Source: Acetofilamentum sp. (GTDB lineage: Bacteria > Bacteroidota > Bacteroidia > Bacteroidales > JAFGUD01). Taken from it: a DNA stretch of 9,976 bases. A program made the position numbers and the translations under genes. Each line of letters starts with the position of its first letter. Position 1 is the first letter of the stretch. The notes below the pieces were generated by a model. It did no database searches, was not told the DNA's origin, and saw only the letters and a list, made by a program, of their open reading frames with translations. Location: positions 1 to 9,976 of the forward strand of contig DYKL01000109.1 of NCBI GenBank assembly GCA_020722645.1, written 5' to 3'. This document shows, one piece after another, positions 1 through 7,137 of this stretch.

Positions 1-240
1 TCACATTGGCTAATTATCACATTGGCTAATTATCACATTGGCTAATTATCACATTATCACATTAACTAATTATCACATTGGCACATTAACTAATTATCAC
101 ATTGGCACATTAACTAATTATCACATTGGCACATTAACTAATTATCACATTGGCACATTAACTAATTATCACATTGGCACATTAACTAATTATCACATTG
201 GCACATTAACTAATTATCACATTGGCACATTAACTAATTT
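1..240. repeat. Tandem array of 8-bp modules (16-bp units, then 24-bp units)
   Basis: Seen directly: three 16-bp units at 1-48 consist of tcacattggc plus taatta. An irregular stretch at 49-72 follows. Then seven 24-bp units run from 73 to 240, six identical and the last ending in t instead of a. The 24-bp unit divides into three octamers, acattggc, acattaac and taattatc; the 16-bp unit is the same without acattaac. Degenerate remnants (taatattggcac) continue to about 265. There are no unique spacers, so this is not CRISPR. The array lies immediately 3' of the sensor gene, whose stop is at 282, and its left end is outside the window. An open frame runs through it only because 24 is divisible by 3. 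Function is unknown; replication slippage is the likely origin of the repetition. Confidence 0.95.
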
Positions 241-281
241 GCTAATTATAATATTGGCACATTTGCTGAGGTAATTTATCA

Positions 282-2582
282 TCACTGTTCCATTAAACCG
301 GAGACATCGTTAGCGATATTTACAATTTTGTATGGTTTGCCTTCGTCGTCAAAAATAGGAATATAAGCTTCTGAAAACCAAATGATTTTTGAGCCTACGG
401 CAACTTGTTGTGTGAACATACTGACACGTCCCATAGAAAGATTATTCCATAATTTGTCTAATTGCTTTTCTCTGTCTTCGTCAAGCATAAATGCACCTTG
501 TAGGGTTCCAATCATTTCTTTTCTTGTTTTCCCGATTAATCTTAAAAATTTTTCGTTAATACTTATAATTCTTCTGTGCATATCATATTCAATAACATAA
601 GAAACCTGATTTAATGCACTGACAATGTTTTCAAATTGACTGTTTTTACGTTTCATTTCGTCCTGAGTAGCTTGCATTTCTTCAAGATTTTGCCTCATAG
701 CTTCTTCTTTTGCTGCAAGTTCGTTGGATTGTTTCTGCAAATCGGAAACCAGCCTGTTTGTTTTGAGAGTAATTCTTAGGTTTGCGATTGTAGAAGCGAC
801 ACTTACGCCTATTCTTTCGACAAACTTTCTAACGTGAGGTTTAAAATCTTTGAATGACGCTAATTCAACTACCGAATATATTACTTCATTGAACTTAAAC
901 GGGACTATAAGAATAGAGCGTGGTTCTTCTTCGCCAAGACCGGAGCTAATACTTGTGTATCCACTTGGAATATCGTTAATGTAAATAACTTCACCCTCCT
1001 GAACTGAACGACCAATCAAACCTATACCAAAAGGAATTTTTTTGTTCAGAAACTTTCTGCGGTCATAAGCATAAGCAGCAAGCATCTCAATTTGTTCTTC
1101 ATCTTCATTGATTATGAAAATGGCGCCTTGCGATGCTTCTGTATATTTAACCAAATAACTGACAACTTTGTATGAAAGATTATCAATATCCTGAGCATAT
1201 TCACGCAAAATCGCAGAAACTTCGGCTTCTCCATCAATTGACCATCTTTGCATTTTATCTTCTTCTTCACGTTTTTCTTCTTCCATCTTAGCTATTTTCA
1301 AACTTCGTTGCATTTCCTGAAGTGCCATACCCAGAACATCACCATCGCCTTTGATATTTAGTTTGGTGTTCAGGTTTCCTTTTGAAATTTCATAAGCAAA
1401 ATCTTTGATTGACCTTAATGAATCGACCAAAATGTTAATTGAAGAAATCATTTGAGCAATCTCATCTTCTCGTCTTGTCTCTAATTTTAATTGTTCTGTA
1501 ATCTCTAATCTTGATAATTTTTCGAGACTGCTAACAGCTTTGTTTATGGGATTTGTAATAGAGTTAATAATCAGAAGTGTAGTAATAACCATTAGAACCA
1601 ATCCGAAAATAGCCAATATAAGACCGATTTTGAACAAATTTAATGCATCTTTTCTAATCACATTTAAAGGAACAATCACACCGATACTCCAAGAAGTTTC
1701 TATATTGCCAAAAAAGAAAGGTTCTATAATCACAAGATTTTTGTTGCCAAGGCTGTCTTTTTGAATATAGCTTATATTTTCAGAGTTTTTTATGTGGAAA
1801 AGAAGATTTTTTGTTGTAACATCATTTTTAAGAATGTTGTTCAAAGGTTTATTTATAAATTCGCCTGTACTGTTTGCGACAATTTTTCCATTCTGAGAAA
1901 TTAAAAATGTTTGAGCTTCATTAACAGGTTTTACTTGTTTTATGATGTCCTGAAATCTTTCTAATGAAATATCACAAGCTACCAGACCGGCATAAAAATC
2001 ATTTTTAACAAGTGGTATAGCAATACTTGACATCAATTCTTCGTCTTCTTTTCTTCCCGTGTAAGTATCATAGTAAATATCAGTAATTCCGTCCTTTTTG
2101 GAGATTTTGAATAAATAGTACAAACTACCGATATTGTCGCTTTCCAAATCAAGAGTATCCGTATTTTTTGCAATTTTGCCTTCTTTCCAGTAATAAAGGT
2201 GACGGTAGCGTCCGTGATTTTTTTTGTAGTTTGTATCAATTGCTGCAATTTCCCAACTAATACCTATCGAAAGAAACTGGGGTGTTTCTTCGATTATATT
2301 TTTGATTATAATATCTTGATTATGAATAAGTTCATCGTAAGAATTGTCATCTGACAATCCTGATAAAGTATTTTTTATTGCTCTTAAAATCTCTATATCT
2401 TCACTGAAAATTTTGTTAAATAATAAACCTGAACTTTTGATTAATTTTTGAGTTTCTTGTGTAAGATTTCTTGTAAAAATTATCTGAACTTCATATAATA
2501 TCAATGAAGTTGCAACAACATAAATTGTTGAAAATGATAAAAAAATTGTTAAAAATATACGTATTCTAAGACTTCGTCTCAT
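282..2582 (-). CDS. Membrane sensor protein: Cache-like, HAMP, GAF and PAS domains, no output domain
   Basis: A 766-residue inner-membrane signalling protein. Residues 8-30 form a first membrane segment, about 35-315 an extracytoplasmic sensor region of double-Cache type (strands such as SSIAIPLV and FLISQNGKIVANS), and 317-340 a second membrane segment. A HAMP linker (341-393) is followed by a second HAMP-like stretch (394-432, ISKGNLNTKL), a GAF domain (about 455-600, with IPFGIGLIGR and an IYINDIP strand), a coiled coil (605-648, NLEEMQATQDEM) and a C-terminal PAS domain (649-766). The Cache part would bind a small periplasmic ligand; HAMP would pass the signal to GAF and PAS. No histidine kinase, receiver, cyclase, phosphatase or chemoreceptor signalling domain follows, so a partner protein is probably needed. 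The reading frame ends cleanly in three successive stops (TGA TGA TAA, 276-284). No Shine-Dalgarno is visible before the ATG, as is usual in this phylum. The ligand and pathway cannot be read from the sequence. Confidence 0.88.
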   Translation of the reverse strand: MRRSLRIRIFLTIFLSFSTIYVVATSLILYEVQIIFTRNLTQETQKLIKSSGLLFNKIFSEDIEILRAIKNTLSGLSDDNSYDELIHNQDIIIKNIIEETPQFLSIGISWEIAAIDTNYKKNHGRYRHLYYWKEGKIAKNTDTLDLESDNIGSLYYLFKISKKDGITDIYYDTYTGRKEDEELMSSIAIPLVKNDFYAGLVACDISLERFQDIIKQVKPVNEAQTFLISQNGKIVANSTGEFINKPLNNILKNDVTTKNLLFHIKNSENISYIQKDSLGNKNLVIIEPFFFGNIETSWSIGVIVPLNVIRKDALNLFKIGLILAIFGLVLMVITTLLIINSITNPINKAVSSLEKLSRLEITEQLKLETRREDEIAQMISSINILVDSLRSIKDFAYEISKGNLNTKLNIKGDGDVLGMALQEMQRSLKIAKMEEEKREEEDKMQRWSIDGEAEVSAILREYAQDIDNLSYKVVSYLVKYTEASQGAIFIINEDEEQIEMLAAYAYDRRKFLNKKIPFGIGLIGRSVQEGEVIYINDIPSGYTSISSGLGEEEPRSILIVPFKFNEVIYSVVELASFKDFKPHVRKFVERIGVSVASTIANLRITLKTNRLVSDLQKQSNELAAKEEAMRQNLEEMQATQDEMKRKNSQFENIVSALNQVSYVIEYDMHRRIISINEKFLRLIGKTRKEMIGTLQGAFMLDEDREKQLDKLWNNLSMGRVSMFTQQVAVGSKIIWFSEAYIPIFDDEGKPYKIVNIANDVSGLMEQ

Positions 2583-2723
2583 TATTTGATTTGTTAAATT
2601 AAATTTTTGCTAAATTAAAAAAAATATTATTATTTAATATGTTTTTTTATGTTTTTTTTAAAATAAATAATTTTATATAAAAAAAAACAAATAATATTTA
2701 AAATTTTGTGTAAAAAAAAAAAA
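2583..2723. other. Extremely A+T-rich spacer between aroQ and the sensor gene
   Basis: By my count only 9 of 141 bases are G or C. On the minus strand the region starts, right after the aroQ stop, with a run of 12 T, and has further A and T runs. I see no stable stem before the T run, so it is not a convincing intrinsic terminator. A TAATTTAG 27 nt upstream of the sensor ATG differs by one base from the Bacteroidetes -7 box TAnnTTTG, but no TTG sits at the right distance. Whether aroQ and the sensor share a transcript is therefore open. Confidence 0.6.
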
Positions 2724-3140
2724 TCACAAAAAACTTCTGATTGCTAACTCATAAGACTTTAGTCCAAACCCCAAAATTACTCCGGTACAAACTTCAGATA
2801 AAACAGATTTTTGTCTGAATTCTTCACGTGAAAAGACATTACTAAGATGAACTTCAACAACTGGTATATTAACAGACGAAACAGCATCTCTAATAGCATA
2901 AGAATAATGACTGTAGGCACCTGCATTTAAAATTATTCCGTCAAATTTTTCAAAATAAGCTTTATGAATACAATCTATAATTTCTCCTTCGCTATTACTA
3001 TGAAAATAAGAGATTTGTATTTTGTTAAAATCGTTTTTCAGAGATTCCAAATACTTCTCGAATGACATTTTTCCGTATATTTCAGGTTCTCTTTGTCCCA
3101 ATAAATTTAAGTTTGGACCATTTATTATTATTAGTTTCAT
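2724..3140 (-). CDS. aroQ: 3-dehydroquinate dehydratase, type II
   Basis: Converts 3-dehydroquinate to 3-dehydroshikimate, the third step of the shikimate pathway to aromatic amino acids, in the cytoplasm. At 138 residues it is slightly short of the usual 140-150. The family signatures are all present: NGPNLNLLGQREPEIYG (residues 8-23) with the lid-loop Arg17 and catalytic Tyr22 and with Asn10; FHSNSEGEIID (46-56); LNAGAYSHYS (71-80) with His78; and VEVHLSN (95-101) with His98, the expected catalytic-dyad histidine, followed by an Arg-containing stretch REEFRQKS (105-112). Type II enzymes are normally dodecamers and use an enolate mechanism without a Schiff base (family knowledge). No other shikimate gene is adjacent here. 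It diverges from the protease gene with 42 bp between the two ATGs, so promoters must be compressed into that gap or overlap the coding ends. Confidence 0.97.
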   Translation of the reverse strand: MKLIIINGPNLNLLGQREPEIYGKMSFEKYLESLKNDFNKIQISYFHSNSEGEIIDCIHKAYFEKFDGIILNAGAYSHYSYAIRDAVSSVNIPVVEVHLSNVFSREEFRQKSVLSEVCTGVILGFGLKSYELAIRSFL

Positions 3141-3182
3141 TTTTTTCTTTAATTTGTAAATTCTTTATAAAAATTATTGGTT

Positions 3183-5018
3183 ATGAAAAAAATCGTGCTG
3201 ATTTTATTTTGTTTGGTTATTCCTGCGATAATCTTTTCTCAAATACTTACAAAAGACATACCGTTTGCATTGACAGAAGAAATAAATTTAGATAATGTTT
3301 TTACTTATGAAATTAAAAACTTCGACTGCCAACAATATTTATTGCAGGACAAAGAAAACATTTTTAAAACACCTTATCGTTTTGCCGTAAATAATGAGCC
3401 TAACCTAACTTTTAATACAATACAACCAATTTTTATAGACGAATTTGAAATCAGGTACATTAAAATTTCAGTTCCAAATTGTAAGGGGCTTGCTGTAACT
3501 TTTGAAAATTTTGAATTGTCAAATGATGAAAAAATATTTATTTTTGACAACAAACTTGAATATCTTTTAGGTTCATACACAAAGTCCAACAACAATAAAT
3601 TCAACAAATTACCAACTGCTTTTATACCTTCGGATACTATTATTATTGAGTATGTTACAAAAAAATCCGCTGAAATTAATTTGTCAGTTTCTGACATAGG
3701 TATAGCATACAGACCGGTAATAGGAGACAGTGACTGGTGCGAAGTAAATATAAATTGTTACGAAGATTCAAGATGGCAAACACTCAAAAAAACCACATTA
3801 AAATTTGTTTACAAAGAAGATAAATCAAAATCTTATTATTATTGTTCTGGCACTTTGCTTGCCAATACATTATTTTCTGATACACCATATTTTTTAACAG
3901 CAAACCATTGTGTAAACTCTGAAAGCGAAGCAAGTTCCTCAGTTTTTTATTTTAACTACGAGTCAATAGATTGTGAGGGAGATATAATAAACGAAGGAAA
4001 AACCATTTCAGGGGCATCTCTTATATCAACTGCCGACGATAATTTAGATTTTTCGCTTCTTCAGTTATCACTGGTTCCACCGGCAGATTACGAACCTTTT
4101 TACGCAGGTTGGAGCAGAATAGAAGAATATAACGACACAAGTATCTGTATTCATCATCCAGCGGGAGACATAAAAAAAATCTCTTTCTGTTACAGTCCTC
4201 TTGCTATTAGCTCTTTTAGCGGATATGATGTCAATAAACATTGGAACATTACGGAATGGAATGTCGGAACTACCGAAGGAGGCTCGTCAGGGTCAGGGTT
4301 ATTTACAACAGATATGCTGCTTATTGGTGATTTAAGCGGAGGTGAAGCCAGTTGCGATTATAATTACAACGATTTATATCAGCAATTTTATCACTGCTGG
4401 GACGATTACAACTCATACTACCGCCAATTACAACACTGGCTCGATCCCTATGGCTTTAATCCTATGCAGATGAAAGGTTATGATCCTTATGAGAATACTG
4501 ACTTGGCTGTACCATTAAATTTTTCAGCAAGTTTGGAGGATTCTTTGGTTACAATTCACTGGTCTCAACCTGATGTAACTCCTGATGAGTACATTATCTA
4601 CAAAAACCTCGAAGAATTTGACAGAGTCAATAGTCCGCAATACTTAACTGATATTTTGGAAAACGACGGGGTTTATGTTTATTATGCCACAGCAATATAT
4701 TCAGACAAAGAATCAAAACCGTCAGATATGTCTGCTGTTTTATTCGGAGATACAACTACAATACCGAAAGTTACAAAAATCAAATTGTATCCAAATCCTA
4801 CTAACGAAAAACTCAACATTATCTCACCCGATACAATACCAATGACAAAAATTGAAGTTTTTAACAGTTTAGGTCAAAATATGAGAATTTTTGAAACTGA
4901 AAAAACAAATTATATAACTCTCGATTTGAGCGGATTAGAAAACTCATACTACTTTTTAAAAATCACAACTACCGGCGATGTATATATCGAAAAAATTATT
5001 TTTATAAGAAAAGAATAA
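3183..5018 (+). CDS. Secreted lysyl-endopeptidase-like serine protease with FN3-like and T9SS sorting domains
   Basis: A 611-residue exported protease. I chose the ATG at 3183, which begins a clean signal peptide (residues 1-20, MKKIVLILF then AIIFSQ); an in-frame TTG at 3177 would add only two residues. Residues about 21-180 form a beta-rich N-terminal region of the kind found before such proteases. The trypsin-fold domain (about 184-420) opens with DWCEVNINC and carries the triad: His242 in FLTANHC, Asp289 in NLDFSLLQL, Ser369 in TEGGSSGSGLF. Layout and cysteine pattern resemble lysyl endopeptidase (family S1). A fibronectin-III-like domain (about 440-520) follows, then a C-terminal T9SS sorting domain (about 533-611, KIKLYPNPTNEKLNI, ending in VYIEKIIFIRK). 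The protein is expected to pass through Sec, then T9SS, with removal of the sorting domain on release or surface attachment. Cleavage after lysine is inferred from family resemblance only. Repeat-rich DNA follows the stop directly. Confidence 0.93.
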   Translation: MKKIVLILFCLVIPAIIFSQILTKDIPFALTEEINLDNVFTYEIKNFDCQQYLLQDKENIFKTPYRFAVNNEPNLTFNTIQPIFIDEFEIRYIKISVPNCKGLAVTFENFELSNDEKIFIFDNKLEYLLGSYTKSNNNKFNKLPTAFIPSDTIIIEYVTKKSAEINLSVSDIGIAYRPVIGDSDWCEVNINCYEDSRWQTLKKTTLKFVYKEDKSKSYYYCSGTLLANTLFSDTPYFLTANHCVNSESEASSSVFYFNYESIDCEGDIINEGKTISGASLISTADDNLDFSLLQLSLVPPADYEPFYAGWSRIEEYNDTSICIHHPAGDIKKISFCYSPLAISSFSGYDVNKHWNITEWNVGTTEGGSSGSGLFTTDMLLIGDLSGGEASCDYNYNDLYQQFYHCWDDYNSYYRQLQHWLDPYGFNPMQMKGYDPYENTDLAVPLNFSASLEDSLVTIHWSQPDVTPDEYIIYKNLEEFDRVNSPQYLTDILENDGVYVYYATAIYSDKESKPSDMSAVLFGDTTTIPKVTKIKLYPNPTNEKLNIISPDTIPMTKIEVFNSLGQNMRIFETEKTNYITLDLSGLENSYYFLKITTTGDVYIEKIIFIRKE

Positions 5019-5020
5019 TT

Positions 5021-5137
5021 GAGTTATCAATTGGTATTATTTCATTGTTTCATTGTTAAATTGTTGGCTGACGCCTTTGTCGAGTTATTGATTGGTATTA
5101 TTTCATTGTTTCATTTTTAAATTGTTGGCTGACGCCT
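5021..5137. repeat. Tandem direct duplication of a 56-bp segment
   Basis: Copy A spans 5021-5076 and copy B 5082-5137, 61 bp apart start to start. Both run from gagttat through attggtattatttcattg to ttggctgacgcct; only a few bases differ (for example cattgttaaa in A against catttttaaa in B). A third partial match, tttgtcgagttattga, occurs at 5154-5169. The copies contain octamer-like steps, cattgttt, cattgtta and aattgttg (5043-5066 in copy A). The pair starts two bases after the protease stop codon. No open frame or hairpin terminator explains it. Confidence 0.9.
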
Positions 5138-5185
5138 GAAAAATGCTGTCGAGTTTGTCGAGTTATTGAGTAAACAATGTAACAA

Positions 5186-5385
5186 CGTCATTGCGAGGTA
5201 TACGTCATTGCGAGGTACGAAGCAAAAGCAAAAAGTAAAACGTCTATGAGAGGCAAACGTCATTGCGAGGTACTAAGCAAGAAGCAGACTCTACGAAGCA
5301 CCGGCTTGGGCGTAAGATTGCGTCGTAAAACGTCATAGGTAGGTACGAAGCAAAGCCTCGCAATGACACAATGCGTACGAAGCAA
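5186..5385. repeat. Cluster of 'cgtcattgcgagg ... gaagcaa' dispersed repeats, direct and inverted
   Basis: Near-identical elements starting cgtcattgcgagg and ending tacgaagcaa or similar lie at 5186-5200 (short), 5203-5225 and 5258-5280. Degenerate copies are at 5241-5257 and 5331-5353. The complementary form, cctcgcaatgac, occurs at 5356-5367, followed by gtacgaagcaa at 5375-5385. The combination of direct and inverted copies gives several possible hairpins. From memory, similar 'gtcattgcgag / gaagcaat' intergenic repeats occur in many bacterial genomes, so this is probably a genome-wide REP-like or MITE-like family; I cannot verify that here. No transposase is near. Confidence 0.8.
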
Positions 5386-5390
5386 ATAAA

Positions 5391-5470
5391 ACAATGAAAC
5401 AATGAAACAATGAAACAATGAAACAATGAAGCAATGAAGCAATGAAACAATGAAGCAATGAAGCAATGTA
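5391..5470. repeat. Octamer tandem array, ten units of acaatgaa or gcaatgaa
   Basis: Ten consecutive 8-bp units start at 5391, 5399, 5407, 5415, 5423, 5431, 5439, 5447, 5455 and 5463. Units alternate irregularly between acaatgaa and gcaatgaa, and the last reads gcaatgta. On the opposite strand the units read ttcattgt or ttcattgc. The first 18 bases with the preceding a (5390-5407) are a perfect inverted match to 5040-5057 in the duplicated segment. The array ends about 55 bp before the -33 box of the pepD promoter. Because 8 is not a multiple of 3, no protein repeat is conserved by it; the open frames crossing it on the minus strand are artefacts. Confidence 0.95.
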
Positions 5471-5524
5471 CTTTCAACTTTAGAAATTTTATGAACTCTT
5501 TATTGTTAATCAAACTAAAAATTT

Positions 5525-5553
5525 TTTGTTGTATTACTTTTTTAATAAATTTG
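5525..5553 (+). promoter_or_regulatory. Predicted Bacteroidetes-type promoter for pepD
   Basis: A TTTG at 5525-5528 (-33 box) is followed after 17 bases by TAAATTTG at 5546-5553, an exact match to the Bacteroidetes -7 consensus TAnnTTTG. Initiation would fall roughly at 5558-5562, giving a leader of about 30 nt before the pepD ATG at 5591. The spacer is at the short end of the usual range. No operator-like palindrome is seen next to it. Confidence 0.55.
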
Positions 5554-5590
5554 AGAAATTTTTTTATTGTAAATTTCAAAATATATAAAA

Positions 5591-7054
5591 ATGAATGAAC
5601 AATTATTAACGCTTGAACCAAAAAGCGTATGGAAAAATTTTGTTGAACTTACCAAAATTCCAAGACCTTCAAAAAAAGAAGGAAAAATTATTGAATTTAT
5701 GCGTCAATGGGCAACCGAAAGAAAAATAGAAGTATTTGTTGACGAAGTAGGTAATGTAATATACAGAAAACCAGCAACAAAAGGTTATGAAAACAGAAAA
5801 ACCATTATTTTACAAGGTCACCTTGATATGGTTCCCCAAAAAAACAGCGAGAAAGTGCATGATTTTGAAAAAGACCCTATTACAGCATATATTGACGGCG
5901 AATGGGTAACCGCTGATGGAACTACTTTAGGAGCTGACAACGGAATGGGTGTAGCTCTTGCTATGTCGGTTTTTGAAGCAACAAATATTGAACATCCACC
6001 ATTGGAAGCCCTCTTTACTGTTGATGAAGAAACAGGAATGACCGGTGCTTTCGGTCTTAAACCCGGGTTATTAAAAGGAGACATCCTAATTAACCTTGAT
6101 TCGGAAGAAGAAGGTGCAATTTGCATTGGTTGTGCAGGCGGAACAGATGCCAACATTGAATTTGAATATGAAAAAGAAAACATCAAAAGTGATTATGCCT
6201 CCTACAAAATAATAATAAAAGGTCTTAAAGGCGGACATTCCGGTGTTGATATTCACCTTCAAAGAGGCAATGCAGCTAAATTATTATTCAGATTTTTGTT
6301 CAATTTGCAAAAGAATTTTGAAATTCATTTGGCAGATTTTGAAGTTGGAAATATGCGAAACGCTATTCCAAGAGAAGGTTGGGCAATTATTGCAGTTCCC
6401 AAAGAAAAATCTTCTGAATTTGAAAAAATGATTGATGAATATCAAACAATTTATCAACGTGAGTACAAAGAAGCAGACGAAGGTTTAAAATTCGGATTTG
6501 AAAAAGTTCCAATGCCTGAATTTGTTATTGATGCTGCAACACAAGAGGCACTTTTGCAAGGAATTATGGCTACACCAAACGGAGTTATGCGTATGAGCCT
6601 GTCTATGCCGGGTGTTGTAGAAGCTTCAACAAATTTATCAATTGTTAAACTTCACGAAGATAAGATACAGATTTCAGCTTTAATAAGAAGTTCTGTTGAT
6701 TCTTCAAAACAAGAAGTTGAAGATATGTTTTCTGCGATATTCAATGGCGTAAAAGCAGACAGAGTCTGGTTTGACGGACAATATCCCGGATGGAAACCCG
6801 AACCAAATTCCCAAATTGCAAAAATTATGGACGAAACCTATAAAAAAATGTATAAAAAAGAAGCCGATTTATATGCTATTCACGCAGGTTTGGAATGCGG
6901 TTTATTAATGGGTGTATATCCTAATATTCAGGCAATTTCTATTGGACCAACCATTAAATATCCCCACTCCCCTGACGAAAAAGTTGAAATTTCGACAGTA
7001 AAAAAAGTTTGGGATTTCTTATTAGAAGTATTAAAAAGTACTCCCACTAAATAG
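5591..7054 (+). CDS. pepD: Cytosol non-specific dipeptidase (aminoacyl-histidine dipeptidase), M20 family
   Basis: Hydrolyses a broad range of dipeptides, including Xaa-His, in the cytoplasm; a two-zinc metallopeptidase of the PepD group. The length of 487 residues fits the family (about 485 in Escherichia coli). Visible active-site elements, assigned by family pattern, are ILQGHLDMV (metal ligand His77), LGADNGMG (bridging Asp116), TVDEETGM (general base Glu146, ligand Glu147), NLDSEEEG (Asp170) and KYPHSPDE (His459). GLKGGHSGVDIH (residues 211-222) marks the lid/dimerisation domain found in M20 enzymes, with His216 expected near the substrate. No signal peptide is present. The gene appears to be a single transcription unit, with its own predicted promoter and a hairpin terminator just after the stop. 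It would recycle dipeptides from peptide uptake or protein turnover, which suits a proteolytic Bacteroidetes lifestyle (inference). Confidence 0.96.
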   Translation: MNEQLLTLEPKSVWKNFVELTKIPRPSKKEGKIIEFMRQWATERKIEVFVDEVGNVIYRKPATKGYENRKTIILQGHLDMVPQKNSEKVHDFEKDPITAYIDGEWVTADGTTLGADNGMGVALAMSVFEATNIEHPPLEALFTVDEETGMTGAFGLKPGLLKGDILINLDSEEEGAICIGCAGGTDANIEFEYEKENIKSDYASYKIIIKGLKGGHSGVDIHLQRGNAAKLLFRFLFNLQKNFEIHLADFEVGNMRNAIPREGWAIIAVPKEKSSEFEKMIDEYQTIYQREYKEADEGLKFGFEKVPMPEFVIDAATQEALLQGIMATPNGVMRMSLSMPGVVEASTNLSIVKLHEDKIQISALIRSSVDSSKQEVEDMFSAIFNGVKADRVWFDGQYPGWKPEPNSQIAKIMDETYKKMYKKEADLYAIHAGLECGLLMGVYPNIQAISIGPTIKYPHSPDEKVEISTVKKVWDFLLEVLKSTPTK

Positions 7055-7082
7055 TATAAATAATCTTTTTTAAATTTGAAAT

Positions 7083-7120
7083 AAAAAAAACTGTCTGATA
7101 TTGTCAGACAGTTTTTTTTT
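7083..7120. terminator. Bidirectional intrinsic terminator between convergent genes
   Basis: The stem CTGTCTGA (7091-7098) pairs perfectly with TCAGACAG (7104-7111) around the 5-nt loop tattg. The flanks extend the pairing: eight A before (7083-7090) and nine T after (7112-7120). It therefore reads as a stem plus U-tract on both strands. It sits 28 bp after the pepD stop and 17 bp after the stop of the convergent OmpA-family gene, so it probably ends both transcripts. Confidence 0.92.
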
Positions 7121-7137
7121 AAATTATGATGAACAAT

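Noticed and set aside
1..240. CRISPR array
   Set aside because: Repeats are directly adjacent with no unique spacers, and no cas gene is present.
38..274. Plus-strand open frame of 78 codons with an eight-residue repeat
   Set aside because: It is a by-product of the tandem array: 24 bp is eight codons. There is no ribosome-binding context, no known family, and the DNA repeats, not the protein, are conserved.
2709..2760. Intrinsic terminator after aroQ
   Set aside because: The T run on the minus strand is long, but I could not find a stable G+C-containing stem just before it.
3177..3182. TTG start for the protease
   Set aside because: It would add only Met-Val before MKKIVLILF; the ATG at 3183 gives a standard signal peptide.
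5244..5621. Minus-strand open frames (also 5260-5466) rich in His-Cys-Phe-Ile-Val-Ser repeats
   Set aside because: They are translations of the octamer array and dispersed repeats. One runs into the start of pepD and neither resembles a protein family.
5818..6186. Minus-strand open frame of 122 codons inside pepD
   Set aside because: It is antisense to the catalytic domain of a complete pepD, with no independent signals.
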